From: Limnoperna fortunei
Taxonomy: Eukaryota; Mollusca; Bivalvia; Mytilida; Modiolidae
Length of the DNA stretch: 64,000 nt
Assembly: GCA_944474755.1 (NCBI GenBank)
Contig: OX104113.1
Span: 62,020,074 to 62,084,073, forward strand
Reading direction: 5' to 3'
Shown: piece by piece, positions 12,201-27,200 of the stretch
Numbering within the stretch: the stretch's first letter is position 1
Layout: the number at the start of each line of letters is the position of its first letter
The notes under the pieces: generated by a model
Told to the model about the DNA's origin: nothing
What the model saw: the letters and a program-made list of their open reading frames with translations, nothing else
Database searches by the model: none
Made by a program: the position numbers and the translations under genes

Positions 12201-15200
12201 ATAAAGAAGATGTCATGATATAGCTGAAAAATTGCTGAAAATAGAGTAAAACCCCAAACCTACAGATAACTCCCACATCATACTAGTATATTACCCTATA
12301 AAGCTGTAACTCCAGCAAGGATTCTCCATAGCCAAAGAAACAGCAATTCATATCAGATCAGGGTGTGGTCTTTATCACCAGTGTGTAAGTTTAAAGTGAC
12401 TTGACACAGATATACATGTAATATAAAGTATACATATTTATATAGACACAAAAGTAGCATATACTTTTTCTTTTACCTGCATACATACTGAACGGAATCT
12501 TTTATGTCTTCACCTCTTCAAATTTGATAGTTGTGTTTATTGTCCTGAAATTTGCAATGTTTCTAATGTCATTTTCACTCAACACTGAAGACAAACAGAG
12601 GCTGTTTCAGATTCTACCTTTCACTTGCTGACTATGCTAGCACCATTGTCTTGGCATATTAGCAATAATTCTTAAGTCACGAGAAGTATTTCACTTTAAT
12701 ATGAATTCTGCGACAATATGTTCCATGATGAAAAGGCTTAGTCAGCCATTTTGTTGCACAGATGAAATGAACACTTTAAACTGAAAGTGTTGGCAGCACA
12801 AGAGTACAGAGATTCATGGAAAGAACTATATTTCTGTTTCTATATTTATTTCATGGTATGTACTCTCTTGTGGACTGTTAGGAGCACTTTCAGTAGGACT
12901 ATCAACATCATAACCATGATTCAAAAATCCAGAATTGTTATTTTCGTAATGTTTTATTCTTGGTTTTGGTAAAGGTCTGTTTTGGATGTCATTGGTATAA
13001 ACAGTATCAGCTGTGTGATTTGGATCATTTACATAATGTGGCATTTTAGGAGCTGGCGATTTGATGTGCCCCTGGCCCGGTGTTTTGTCATAACGTGATT
13101 GACTAGCCTTTTCATGGGGTGTTGGTTTTGAGTCAGATTCTTTAAGATATCCTTGTACTCCTCTTTGCTTTGCTCCATTTTGGTAACTAGGTGGATTTAC
13201 GTCATGTGATGTGCCATTTGCTCCTTTTATATAATTTAAATGTGGCTGTGTGTTGACCATTTGGTTTTCATTGAGATATTGATAACTTCCATCTGAATGA
13301 CGGCTACTTGGACTTGAAGGTGGACCAGTCTTTCCAGAAGAAATTGCACTTACAATTAAATCACCATTCATATTTGGACCTTTCTTTGGTTTGGAGAATC
13401 GTTTAGAATCATATCCAACTGCAGGCCTTGCCACAGTTGTGAATTGTACAGGAGGAGTGTCTTTGTATTTTTTAGGTTTTGATTGGAAGCGCAGTAAAAA
13501 CACAATGATAACCACAATTAGAATAACTAGTATTGTACATCCTGCAGCAATTCCAGCTATTTCGCCACCAGTTAATTTGGATGGTGGACTTCCTGTTGGC
13601 GGGGGGGATGTTGTCAATACTAGGCCATTAGCAATTTTACATTGTGGTACTGTTGTTATGCCAATCGTAGTTTTGGCTGAAATACAAATTCTGTAATCTT
13701 GACCCGGATTTGGTAAAGAGATAAAAGCACTTCTGGCACTGGAGTCAAATTGTTGAGGAAGGTCTGGTGTACTGCCAACTCCCAGTTGTTCCTTTGAAAT
13801 TAAAAATTTGTCCAGATAGTTAGTGTTTACTACCGTCCAAGATACTGTTATTCCATTTAGAGTATGAGCTTGAAGGGACAGTGTGATGATGGGCAGAGAA
13901 GGGGTCGGTGTTGTTGTTGTCGTTGGCTGTGTAGTTGTTGTACTGGTTGTTGTTGTAGTAAATGTCTGACATTGGATTGGCTGAACTGTACCAGTACAAA
14001 CTAATTGATTTCTAGGTAAATCTTGATTACTTGAAGATCCAATGAGGTATTTACCTGCTAGAGATGAAGGTGTGCTACATTTAGCAAGAACTTTTAACCT
14101 AAGATCTGGATATTTAGCTATTCTGGCCTGAAGCCAGTCATAAAAGTCCAGAAGTTTACAGTCACATTGAAAAGGGTTATTTGCTAAAAATAACTGTGTA
14201 ATATTGGTCAGTTCTGTGACAACACATTTATCTATGACATTAATGTTATTTCCTTGTAAGTCAAGTGTTGTGAAGCTGCTACCTAAACCATGAATTTGAG
14301 CCTGTGTTACTTCAGTAAGTCCATTGCTCCTTATACTGAGATATTCCAATTTTTTGTTGTTTTGAAAAGCTAGATTAGGAATAGTTGAAAGTCCGTTGTT
14401 ATAGAGTGTTAGTTGTTTTAATCCAGTCATTACACTTAATGCACTCCAGAACTGTACTGGTTCAATGAAAGAGCTAGTCAAATCCATCACCTCTAAGTTT
14501 TCTAATCCTGCAGCATTGTTTGCTGTGAAATTTAGTTTATTGCCAGACTGTCCCACAGACGTCATATAAAGTTCTTTTAATTTTGGAGTGTTGAGGAATG
14601 TACCAGCATCAATTTGGGTAATGCCATTATTTGGACCAGATAAATGAAGGTACAATAAATTTGAAAGTCCTTCAAAATTGTTTCGTTCAATGTGTGTTAA
14701 ACCACATTCCTGTAAATTCAGGTATGCCAGATTTGGCATATTTTTGAAAAGGTTAGTCGGTATTCCAGTTATGCCAAAGTGGTTTAAATCTAAATTTAAT
14801 GTTTCAAGTTTTGTCCAGTTAGCTGCAGCAAGTGGTGTCAATTTAGAACCATCTAAATTATTGATGTTTAATCCAAGGTACTTCAATTTATCAGCAAGAG
14901 AGTCAAAGCAGCCCGGTTGCAGAGTATCGATATTATTATGTGATAAATCTAATTCAGTAAATTTTGTGTTTGATGCAAATGCATTTCCAATAGTTGGGAA
15001 CAATGTTAATCCATTTTGTACAAAACTTACATGTTCTATATTGGTAAGAAGTCGAATTGTAGAAGTTGGAAAATTTGTAAAATTAGGATTGTCCTTAATT
15101 TCCAAACGATTGAGTAATCTTAATTTCCCTGACACTGCAGTTGAAGATAGTGATGTTAACTGAAGAGTTTGTAAAACCAGTGTTTCTAAATTAGGAAAAT

Positions 15201-18200
15201 CCTGTGGTAATGATGATATATTAGGCTGTTTGAAATGTTCCAGTTCTAAAACCTTCAAATTTACTAGATTGGCTAGTGAGTTAAATGGAACTGGAACAAC
15301 ATCATTGCCTTCCAATGTTAGATCTGTCAGATAATTCTCCAGTCCTCGAAAAGCATTATTTGTTACTTGGCTCAAATAATTTCCACTTAAATCAATTTTT
15401 CGCACTTTTAAACCGCTGAATGCATCATCTGTAATCTGGATTATATGATTATTATTAATACTATTTTGGGTAATAGCAAATGTAATTTCCTGAAATATTT
15501 CCTGAGTTGTATTGAATGTGGGTATTATTAATAAACTCTTATCCCGACAGTCTATAACTCTTTCTTGTGACCCACTGGTGGTAGAATCCAAACACTCACA
15601 TTCCTTTACTGGACAGTCTGCTGAAATTGTTTGTATCCACAAAAATAAGAATAACCAGATTGTATGTTCCATCTGCATTGTTCTGTAAAGCCTGAAAAAA
15701 AAGTCATAACGGTTGAAAGGTTCCAAAAACATATCTATTTAAGGAATTTGTCTGGTTTTTATATTTTTTTTTATCGGACAACTGTTACAGGTCCAGGGTA
15801 CAATGGGCCACTTGACTGGTTTTTGCATTTATTTTTACAGCTCTTTCTGTGCTGTATTTAAATTGGATAAATACTGTATATTCTTTGATTCTTCAAATTA
15901 AGTAAACAATAAAGCAAGAGAATGTTGTCCTTATTGGCTTATTATTTGTTGAATAACATAACTATTGACTGGGCAATTTTACAGCTGTATTTATGTGTCC
16001 ACTTTTTTTATCTGGGGAGGAATCGTAGAAAACCCCCAACCTTTCTTTCTAATTAGAACTGCCCCGTGCTGGATCCGGGTGGCCAAAAGAATAGGCCGCA
16101 GTCACGCTAGCTTGTCGTAAAAGGTGACTAAATAGCGCCCAGTACCCTGACCGGCGTGTCAGGTCGGTTTGCCTAAAGACCCACTGGGATGTGTGCCCCA
16201 GATGGTTGAATGGGGTACCCCTGGCAAGCTGGGGTTGTCAGGTCATAATACGGAAAACCTGACCGCAAACCATATTAGTGCACCGTGTTGGGAAAAATGC
16301 CACGTTCCTCGCACGTTAAAGAAATTGCTGTAGTATTCGCTATGAGTAGGGATTTCGATCCCGCTACAGGAGGCTGAATTGGCCGACCCTATCCATCCTC
16401 CCATTTGCCAGTGGCAATCTAAAATCTGTTACCCCTATTTTTCCTTGTGTCCCATCCCACTTTCATACATCATCATTTCATGTTCATTTTATCACCCATT
16501 TCATGTTCATCGCCTGAATATAGCTGAAATAATGCTGCTTGGGCATTAAACACCATTAATCAATCAATCAATCTAATTAGAACTAATTTATGAGAGGTAT
16601 TTATAAAAATGTATGGAAAACACTTTCATCTAACACAGTTTTAGGAATATATGAAAACTGTGTCATATCCTTTATGCAAAATTTACCCTATATATACAAG
16701 AAAACTAATTAGGTGCATAGTGTCACAACTGCACGTTTTGTGTTTTTCAGACTCATTGTTCATGTTAGATAAAATACCTTAAACTATTGGTTACAAATAC
16801 AGCTGATTACAATAAAAATCCTCATTTCATCATGGTTATCAGAACAAGGATCAAACATATGATCATGATTACTCAAACAAGGATCTATAATGTTATTATT
16901 TAAAAAAATTCCAGCAATTTTCTGAAAAATCAAATTTGTACTAAATGACTTTTTTAATGGGATTGATTGTCCACTTTGTAAACAAATACAGTGTTATGAC
17001 AGTTAAGCTTAAAGATGGGATATAAGATAGGATAAAGAATTAAATCCTTTATAACTATTTAATTTATTTGTCCGTTCTATATCCCAACATACAGGTCAGT
17101 GATACAGGTATTAATCCTTTCAACTTGTATTAGGGTCAGTGACATATGGACCCGTGTTTAAGATTGGTGTACTTGTATATTATGATATTACACATGAAAT
17201 CTTTGTCTTACTGACTTGGGGAGTTTTTTACAACATACACCAACAACTTAATGCCCTTGGTCAGACGGAGAAATCTTTGTATTTTAATATATAACTGAAC
17301 TTAATCTTTTGAATTTGAAACATGTTTACAATACAATGCAAATTTATGGACTATGGGCGTATATGTATTGTTCAACATTTACTTCGTATGTAACAATAAC
17401 AAAGGCAACACAGGTGATAGTATACATGTAGCTTCTATAGAATCAGCTGATAAACTGAACAAATTCAATCATGTCATTTCTAGCCCTCAGACTTGCATAA
17501 AATCAGGAAATTAAGACATTAAGCTCTTTGACCACATAACAGAATATAACCTTGTCGATGTATATGTGTTTATAAATATATGTCAGACATGTTTTCACAT
17601 CTTACCTGTAAACAGAAAGCAGGTAAACTTTGAAGTCCCTTCTTAAAGGAAAGTATCACACTTAAACTTTTCTCAGCACCATTTTACATCCATTATTATT
17701 AACTTCTGTGGCTCATTTTGTTTAAAAAAGCAACTAAAACTATTTGTGTTTTGTTCAGTATCAATTTGTGTAACACACCTTTTCACAGGTAAAAATAAAC
17801 CAGGTGAGTCACAGGTATTTATAATGGATGCCACCTGACCAATCACCATACTTACTTTGCCAGGTAAAATGTTTACATGAAGATCAATAGAAAGGCCTAT
17901 AAGTGGGACTCAGTCAGTTACCTGTTCATTAAATTGATTGAAAAGGGATTTAACAGAACCTGCCTATATTAAACAAATCTTATAATTGAGCCAGTGTTTA
18001 TTATTTATATGGAATTGATAATTTGTAAACTGTTCAGTTTCACCTTTTCTGACTAATGATAAGATTATTAATGCATTGACTTTAGCCTAAGGTATACATA
18101 TGTAAATACATATAAAATTATGTAATTATTACGGAACATGTCTTAACTTTGAGCTGTCGTTGTTTCACAATGTTTCCCTAATGTTCAGATTTCATGTTTG

Positions 18201-21200
18201 ATTATTGCTTTATGATTGGAAACAGAACATACAGATGTCAGATTGACATGAATTTTTTAACAAAAAAAATAGAAAGAAAAGAATTTATTGTTGGTAGGGA
18301 AAATTAAATTGTGATAAACTTTACAAATATGCTTTTTAGTTTTTTTATTGGAATAACTGCAAATTATTAATATGGTAAATATAAATAATAAATTGATTAA
18401 TATTTTTATGCAAATCAGTAAACACTGTCTGTTTTGTGGTCTTAATTATAACATTATTTACCTTAATTTCACAGAAACTTAAGGAAGTCTGAAAACAAAT
18501 TTCACAAAAATAGCAGCCCAGATTATGACCTTGTCAACTCTAGTCTCTTTTTTCAAGGGATGGTTCTGTGTTTTCTGTAACTAACTCAGTTTTTTTTCTC
18601 AAAAACTTTAAAACATTGTTGACTTCTTATTGACACTATGAGTATCTACATGTCATGATAATTGAGTCATCTAATTTCATTGGTGTCAAATTTCTTGATA
18701 ATTTTCTTTTGGTTTTTTTTTGCAAATACCCGGTAATTTGTGGTACAGGTTTAAACATAACTGAATTCTAAAATATATTCAATTTTTATATTTATAAGAA
18801 TGTAAAAATCGTAAGCAAGCAAATATGCAAATTTGGACAACCTTGTTCTGAATATCTGCCAGTAAAAATTTTTTTTATTTATAATTGAAACTGTCAGTCA
18901 TTTAAAAAATCTATCTGTTAATGTTATCATCCATGTTACAATCCATTATAAAATATATATGAAAAACTGTGTCATTTGATTCACATATTATCAAAAAGTT
19001 TTCAGAGAAATATTTAAAACTTTAGCAAAATAAAATAAAATTACACAGTATTATAAGTAACAATGCACTGTTTATATAAATATTAATTTCCTTCTTCATG
19101 TACAATAATACTAAAAAAATTAAAGAAACTAATTGACAGACATGAAATGTACATGTACCTACTTGTCATGTTATCAGTTTATTGTTATCATCCTGTAAAA
19201 ATTTCATCATCATCACGCACCCCGTGGAAATGTTGTTTCCTGGATGTAAATACTATTTATATATAAATAAAAACACTTGTAAGTAAATCATGAATTTAAT
19301 TTGTGAAGATGTATTTTTTTTATTGATAAACTTTGTAAAAGTTAATCAAATGACTTCTAAGTGATAAATAAGTTCATGGAAGTATGTTGAATCTTACAAT
19401 GTATCTTGGTTGTCTAAATTATTATATTAGAAATAAATGCATAAATAAGAATATTAAATGATAGACATTTACTTAAGTAGATAGCGCATGTCTTCCGAGT
19501 ATTTAATAAGGAAATCAAAATTATAGAATTTCTAAATGTAATTTGCACCTAAAATATGACTTTTTGGAAGAAATTTTAGCATTCCTGGGAAGGGCAGGGA
19601 TCGTCTTATAGTAATGTCCCACGAATGGGGGTACAATTCTTGTCGATCACACAAAAAGGTATGTTGGAAAAATTATGATCATGCAAATGTAATTTTACCT
19701 TTCTTTTCATGGAACCTTAAATAAATTTTGAAGTTTGGTAAGAGTAAGCATGTTTTAAAACACTTATTACTGGTAAATTTCAAGGAAAAAAAATTTAAAT
19801 TTAAACTTCCTTTAGTAAGTAGTTCATTGTTTCTAGAGTATGTAAATTACAACATACATTGATTGTGGTGTGTTGTTAACTGTGGTGTAATTAAAAAAAC
19901 TCAAATTATTTAAGTATTAATATCACAGTGAAAAAATACATTTAGAATAAATAGTTTGACATTAATTATGAACAATCACATGCTTATTCACAGCTTGGCC
20001 CATATTTAGTGGCAAAAGATAATCCAACGATTTAGAGTACAAGTTGCTCATGTCATGTCAGAACATTAAATAATGTCAATCTGTTGATCAAAACAGGAAC
20101 CTATAAATCACCATCAAACTAGTCTCAGATTATAATCATAATGTGTGAAATATCTACAGATATATACCAATTTGCATAAACAGGTGTTTCAAATTACTTT
20201 AAATGCATATTTTTTTTCAAAATTAATACAAAACATAATAGATTATTATAGATTTTATTAGCGGTGAACCAATTTTTTTATCTAAACATTAAGTGACTTT
20301 CAAACTGGAAGTAATCTATGTACAAATAGAAGGAAATGGAATTTTTATAATATCGTTAAATAAATGTTTGAGCAATTATTTGCATAATTAAGTTGTTTTA
20401 ATGATTAAGAATTGTAAAAATGTTATTTAGTGATCACTTAACCAAAACCATTTTTGTTTGTTTGTTTGAATTGTTTTAATGCCCCTTTCAGCAATTTTTC
20501 AGCTATATCAAGGTGTCCAGTTTTTATTGGGAGAGTAAGTCGGAGTATCAGTAGAAAACTCCAGACTTTCTGTATGAAAACTGGCAATCCTTGTCAGTTG
20601 CGATTGGAGTACACCCTCCAAAGTGAGACTCGAACCTGCAACCTCAGTGTTGTCAGACCATGTGATCAATAGTAGATGAACTACCCTAACCACTTGGCCA
20701 CATTTGTTTATTCCTTTAACATTTGTTTTTATCTTACTACTCATATAGTTGTATTTTCAGAGTTTTACCTGTTTTATTGTTGTCTTCCCCCCATCCCCAA
20801 CCCCCAAATAGCTATAATAAAATTATCCTTACATGCAGTGGTATAATACATGATAAGTTGGTAAGCACTGCCATTTTTGTAAGTTAGTGGAGTTATAATC
20901 TTGTGGGGTCAAGGTTAAGACATTACAACTGGTACTAAACACCTTGTCTTATTAAAAAAAAAAGCGGTAATAATGTGATATCAAAGGAAATTCATCTCTA
21001 ACATCAAACAAGCATACGTAATCATAGCACTCCTTTTCCTGGGTTTGACTTTTTCCTGGAAACTATTTGTTAGTTAGTAGCTTGACATGCTACTAATTAG
21101 AGGCAAGCAAAACACCAAAGTGCACAAATGGTGTTTATTACATTCGAGTAACTCACTTTCTGTTTTTCCTGCCTACGAAATTTGGGGGACATATAGCTTT

Positions 21201-24200
21201 TTGGTTGTTCGTTCGTTCATGGATTTGTTTGTCCCTCCCACCTCAGGTTTATCTTTGCAATGAGGCTTTTTTTTAATGAAGACTTCAAATCTTCATGAAA
21301 CTTGGTACACAGTTACAATATGAAGAAATCTCTTTACTGGCAAAAATTTCGTAGAGCTGTGCCAAATGTTTCAGCGAACCTAGAAAAAAGATCCCCTTTT
21401 AGCATGTTTACCAATATGTGCCCAATCCAGATTTGTAAATGTCTCTTGATTTTTGGCTTTTGTTGTTCCATTTGTTTTCTTGGTATTTTTATACCCCTAC
21501 TTTTGGGGCATGTAGTGAAGGGGTGTCCATCCATTACACATTCTCTTATGTGCAACTCCTCCTACACTACTGAATGGAAGTTAATGAAACTTTCACAGAA
21601 TCTTTGTCACATAGTGCCTTTGTGCACCTGATATTTAACATTCTGATAAGATTTACATTTGGGGTTTTCCATAGAAAAACATGGATTGCCATTCTTTGAC
21701 ATGGGGCTACTTGTTTTGTGTAATCAACTCCTTTATTTTCTACCCAGATGTTTGGAAATTGGGAAGCAAGGGTATCAATTAGTGTGTTTAGCTCACAGTT
21801 TTTCTAGTTCTTAATGTTACAGCAGCGTGCTATCACAACCGATGTTGTCTAGCACATCATGATGTATGAAATTGTGCAAATCACATTAGTCTGTTGTTGT
21901 CTTTGATAATAAATCAGTGCTTTCAAAGTCTTCTTCAGATTCAGTTCTGGCATCCATGCTTTTGGCAAAAATTTGTTAGTTAGTTGACCCAATAACCAAA
22001 AAGCATCTACACATTTTATTTCAATCAATTTTGCTAAAAACATAACCAAAGTATAGTAAATTTGATAAAAACTGTCATTCATATGTTTATTTTCTTCCTG
22101 GCATTTTTAGTTAATCAAATTTTTTGACATACTTTAATACAATTTTTTTATTACATGTAAGTCGTGAAATACGATTTTCCGATTCATTCATTTTAAAGTG
22201 AGACATAGGCTCTTGTGGTTTTTGTTACCTGTTTGACAGATCATGTGGTTGACTTAAATGTTAAAAGCCAGGAACAACGGATTCATGGTTCAGTGATTTA
22301 TTTATCATATGTAAATAATTTGGTTTCATGGTTGACAAACCAGTAACTTTTCACTTCAAATGTTATTGTTATTCTGAAACATATAATTTTTAAAATTTGC
22401 CCCAAAAAATGGCAATTTTTGTTTCGCCTGCCTGCATCAAATAATGCTGAAGGCAAAAACAATTCCTGGTTTTATTGTGGCTTTAATGCTTAACATTTTG
22501 CTGTATATCTTTGTAAGCATAAGCCATATGTCCACATAGTTCTTGTTCTGAAGAAGCCTATGATAAGTACTCGTCATTCATTCACTTGTTACCTTACCTT
22601 GACCTCTAAATAAAGATTTTGATGTTCAAGGTATTGGATTATGTCAGTGCCTCAGTTACCATGCATGGTAGGGTGACATATTTGGTAAACAGTTTGTGGA
22701 TGATTAGTACATGACAGTCTGGAAGGTATCACATGGCCTTGACCTCAATATCACTGTCCAGTAGCTACATTACATTTAAGTTTTTGGATTAGATTCTTGC
22801 ATGTTACTTATGATGGTATAAGTTGTTCATCAGCAGTACATGATAGATAGGTTTCACTTGACCATGACCTTCATATCAAAGACTGCATAATAATTATGTA
22901 GCATATAACTTATATTACATGTATACTAATGTTACTTATAAGTTTCTTGTGTAGAGTAGCTTTTTCACTACTGATGTGACATGCAAGGAAGACAGTTTTC
23001 TGTGTCCACACTTATTTATTGTAGTACAGATCTTGCTACTCTATCCCCTTTACATACCAGTAGCACTACAGTTTAATTGGTGGATTTTGCTTGTTGTACC
23101 CATTTACAGTGGACAGTCCGCCAATGTCCACTCTACATAGACTGACCTATATTGTGAAAATAGTTAACATAATTGTGTATTTTTTTGCTGGTTGATTATA
23201 CTTGCAAGTAATAAAAGAAAAATTCAAATACCATTCCCACTCCAAAGGGTGTGCAGGGTGGGCATAATTGTTTTGTCCACCTTGTGAACACGATCCCACA
23301 TTGCAAGAGTGGAAAAGGAATAAAATTCACCTGATCTGTAGTATTACAAAAATTCACCTGATCTGTAGTATTACAAAAATTTACCTATCTGAAGTATTAC
23401 AAAAATTCACCTGATCTGTATTATTACAAAAATTCACCTGATCTGTAGTATTTAAAAAAAAGTGTTGAGTAAAAAGATAAATGGCTGGTTTTAGGGTTAT
23501 TGCCACTTTCTGCAAGTTTTTTTTTTCTGCATTATACAAGATTAAGAACTTAAAACATTTAAAAGATGAATCCGCATAACCCTATTATGTAAAATGTATG
23601 CCTACAGTGTAGCTGAAGGTGTTTTGGTCAGCAAAAATAAAAAAAATAGTTTTTTACAATACATTATTTGCCAGGGGAGATAACACATTGTCAAGTGAAA
23701 AAAATCACATGTATTTGTTTATGTGTGTGTTTGTGTTCAAAAAGCCAAAGGAAGAACAGTGCACCACATTGCTGTCGGGGTTTTATTTATATTATTTCTA
23801 CAATGTGCAGGAAGATTTGGCTGCAGCTAAAAATGCTAAAGAGTTGTGTTTAGTCATGTTTTAAATCTGTTTTTGTCTGTATAGTTGAACATGTTTTGAA
23901 ACTAAAAGTGTTAGCAGCACACAAGTACCTAGATTCATAGAAAGAACTTTATTTCTATTTCTGTATTTATTTTGTGGTATGCACTCTGGTGGGTTAGGAG
24001 TACTGTAGTAGGTCTATCTAGGTCAAATCAGTGGTTAAAAATCCTTCCTTTTGGTTTTGGTAAAAGTATTTCTTTGATGTATTATGTATTGCAATGGGGA
24101 ATGGGTTTGGGGGTGGGGGCAATCTTGATGAGATTTTCAAAGGAAAAGAAATCTGGTTCAACTGTCAACTTTTAATAAATATAAAAATACATAATCACAA

Positions 24201-27200
24201 TTCAATAATCGGTCCATATAAAGTACAAACATTATATAATATCAAAAATAGATTTAAAAACAAATAAGGAGCAAAAAGGCTCTTAAATTTTATCACAGTA
24301 GAATGGATAAAAACGATTTGTTCTGAAATGGAACAAACTTCAAGATTAAATCTTAAAGAAGACCAAGATCACTTGTCAGAATTTAAGGCAGCTATTTCTC
24401 TTTCAGACAAGGCAACCTAGCTGTCTTGTGTAAGACAACAGATTTAAAATATTTAAACTGTTTTAACAGACTTAGAACTTAAAGTTATTAAAAGGTAAAT
24501 AATTTGGGATAGACCCATCTAGTTTTCATTCAATGTAAGCATTATCAGTTGTTGGATTTGAATCATTTACACAACGATTTGTTTTGTCATTTTGTGCTTA
24601 GTATATTTTTCAATTGAGCTTGATTTTAAAGTCCAGCAAGTATATTCTCAAAAATGGTAAATTTACACTTATGTGTAAAGATAAGATAGTCCTAACTTTA
24701 CTATTAGGTATATGGTGGTCCATATTTTTTAAGGAATACTTCAAATTTCTGAACAGGTTATACAATATAATATGGTTTGGGTCTGTGTATGTCTAATAAA
24801 CCACAACACGGTTTCTGAAAGGTGTAAACAGACCCAAACCATATTATATCGTATAACCTGTTCAGAAATTTGAAATATTCCTTATAATTTAATTTAAACT
24901 ATAAATCTTGACAATTTTAAACAGCAACGACATCATAGAACTATTTAAGTTTTTATGGTGTAAGAATAGTGTGCATGACCAAGGCAAGTTATATGGTTTA
25001 ATATGGGTTTCTACATTTGAATTGGCCAATCAGATTCTGCTTACATAGAAATTAAAATATTTCAGTTTCACATGTAATCTTACGTTTTCGCATGTAGGGT
25101 GACATGAATGCTCAATTAATTCTTTCTTTTTTTGAAGCAAACATATTGAACAAGAAATAATTACCTCTAAATACTAGAATTATTACAATTTTTAATTGCA
25201 TAACCTCTCAAAGCAATAGACTGGTACCAAATATTAGCAGAAGTAATAAATAAAATATAAAAAAGAAAACATAACATAAAGTATATATATTTAAAAAAAA
25301 CCAAATGAAATAAAATCAATATTATTGCTATGTTACTTAATTTTGAATATATATTTTAAAAAGTAGTAATCTGTCAATCTGTCAAAGGGCATTAAGTAGA
25401 ACAAGACTGTACTGACGAAACTTACATTCCTTGAGTATAACAATAATTGAGCAGTTTTTTGTTGTAACAATCTTTACCTAACCTAAACCATTCCAACCCA
25501 AATAAAACAGTATTGTGTAAAATCACAAATCATAGTAGAATTTTACTCTTTATTTTCAGCAAAACATTTATTTCAACTGAAGTCTAATTGCAGACTTTCG
25601 ATGAAGATGTAGTTTTATTTTGTGTTCCAGAAATCTTTTGTCTATTGCAGTATATGTGGCTATACTTCTTCTTTCTTTATGATGGTATATATACTGTCAC
25701 GTACAACAATGTATACATAGCTATTTACAACGTGTCTTTAATTTTTTGAACATTTTTTCATGAATTTGGTTGTTGTTTCTTTTTTTCAGAATTATTCATT
25801 TTTGTAAGAGTTATCCCCCTTCTGAAAAATATTTTTTTACAATATCTGCATTGAAAATCAGACCTCTTTTGAACTTTTTGTTCGTCCATTTATTACATGC
25901 AATAAGATATATGACGCTAAGTAAGGAATGTCTTTAAACTTAGTTTCTCTTTGCATAATAAAGCGGGTGGCTATGATTTGCAAACTCGTAGTAGCAAATG
26001 TAAGTTGAAGATTGAATTCACAGGCAAATTACGACTACAAATCAAATATAAAATATAAAAACTGTTGTTAACTTGGGATATCCTTACAGTTACGTCTACA
26101 ATAATTTCAGAATATACATGCTGATCCTTAAAGGGGTTCAAGAGACATATACTGAAAATAATTTGTAAATTTTTTAAAATTTCGCGTATAGTAAGCTTTT
26201 TATTCAAGTAATCAGAGTCATTTAGCACTGAACATTTTCTAAGAAGCAGAGAAAGAAAAAAAGCACTAAGATTGTTTTAAGAAAATTCTATCTGACTATT
26301 GAAATTTTTTTTGTTGAATATTTGTTAAATTATCTATTAATTTGTATACATTTTAGTGCTGGTAAGAAAAATATGGGTTTCTGACTTAAATTCTTTTATG
26401 TGAGAAAATAACTGTTTCAATTACCTCCCTTGTTAAATTTTTTTATTTTCTTTATTTTGCTTATACCTAACCTGTTTAAGCTAAACTTGGATTTTATATG
26501 GTATAATCTTTTTTAATATTGATAATGTTAGAGGGATGTAAGAGTAAATAATGCCAAAAAAGTGATATTTTTGATTGGATGATATTTTTATTGTCTAAAA
26601 AATTACTTCCGTTCATATCAAGAAGTGTATAAAAAATTGTAGCAAAGTTTACATTTGAATATTTTTATAAAATATTACTTTATCAATTAATAAAACAAAT
26701 ATTATTGTTATGCACAATCAAGAGAGAATCTTACTGTGACGTCATTTTATAAGTATAGACATGTTTGCATGGTTTTCCTGGCCTAAAAATAGGGTCCTAA
26801 AAATAGAATAATTGTTTTGTCTCCACCTATTGGCAGCAAAATTATAACAAGGTGATCCCAGACGCTATTATATATGCGTCTGGGTTATCGAGACTATTAA
26901 GATCTTTGTAATGGTCTTGTTTTGATCCATTTTGGTAGGCAGATAGATTCATATTATGTGATGTGCCATTAAATCACTTTGCATCATTTGTCATTTTCTT
27001 TGATGCAGAGAATTGTTTACAATCATATAAAGATTTGGGTCTTAGTACTTAGGATTTTGATTGAAAATGTACTTAAATTACAACAAGAAGTGCATTAAGA
27101 ATCACTAATATTGTACATCCTGCAGCAATTCCAGCTATTTCACTGCCACTAAAACCTGATGGTGTAGTGGTCAATACTAGGCCATAAGCAATTTTACATT

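Noticed and set aside
13391..13696. Plus-strand open frame opposite the LRR copy 1 membrane region
   Set aside because: Shadow of the minus-strand gene; hydrophobic codons mirrored.
14678..15163. 161-codon plus-strand open frame, with a similar one at 28247-28720
   Set aside because: Antisense shadow of the LRR coding sequence in both paralogs; conserved only because the opposite strand is.
15679..15732. Longer N-terminus for LRR copy 1 starting MFLEPFNRYDFFF
   Set aside because: Absent from copy 2 and located upstream of a conserved splice acceptor, so it is intron read-through.
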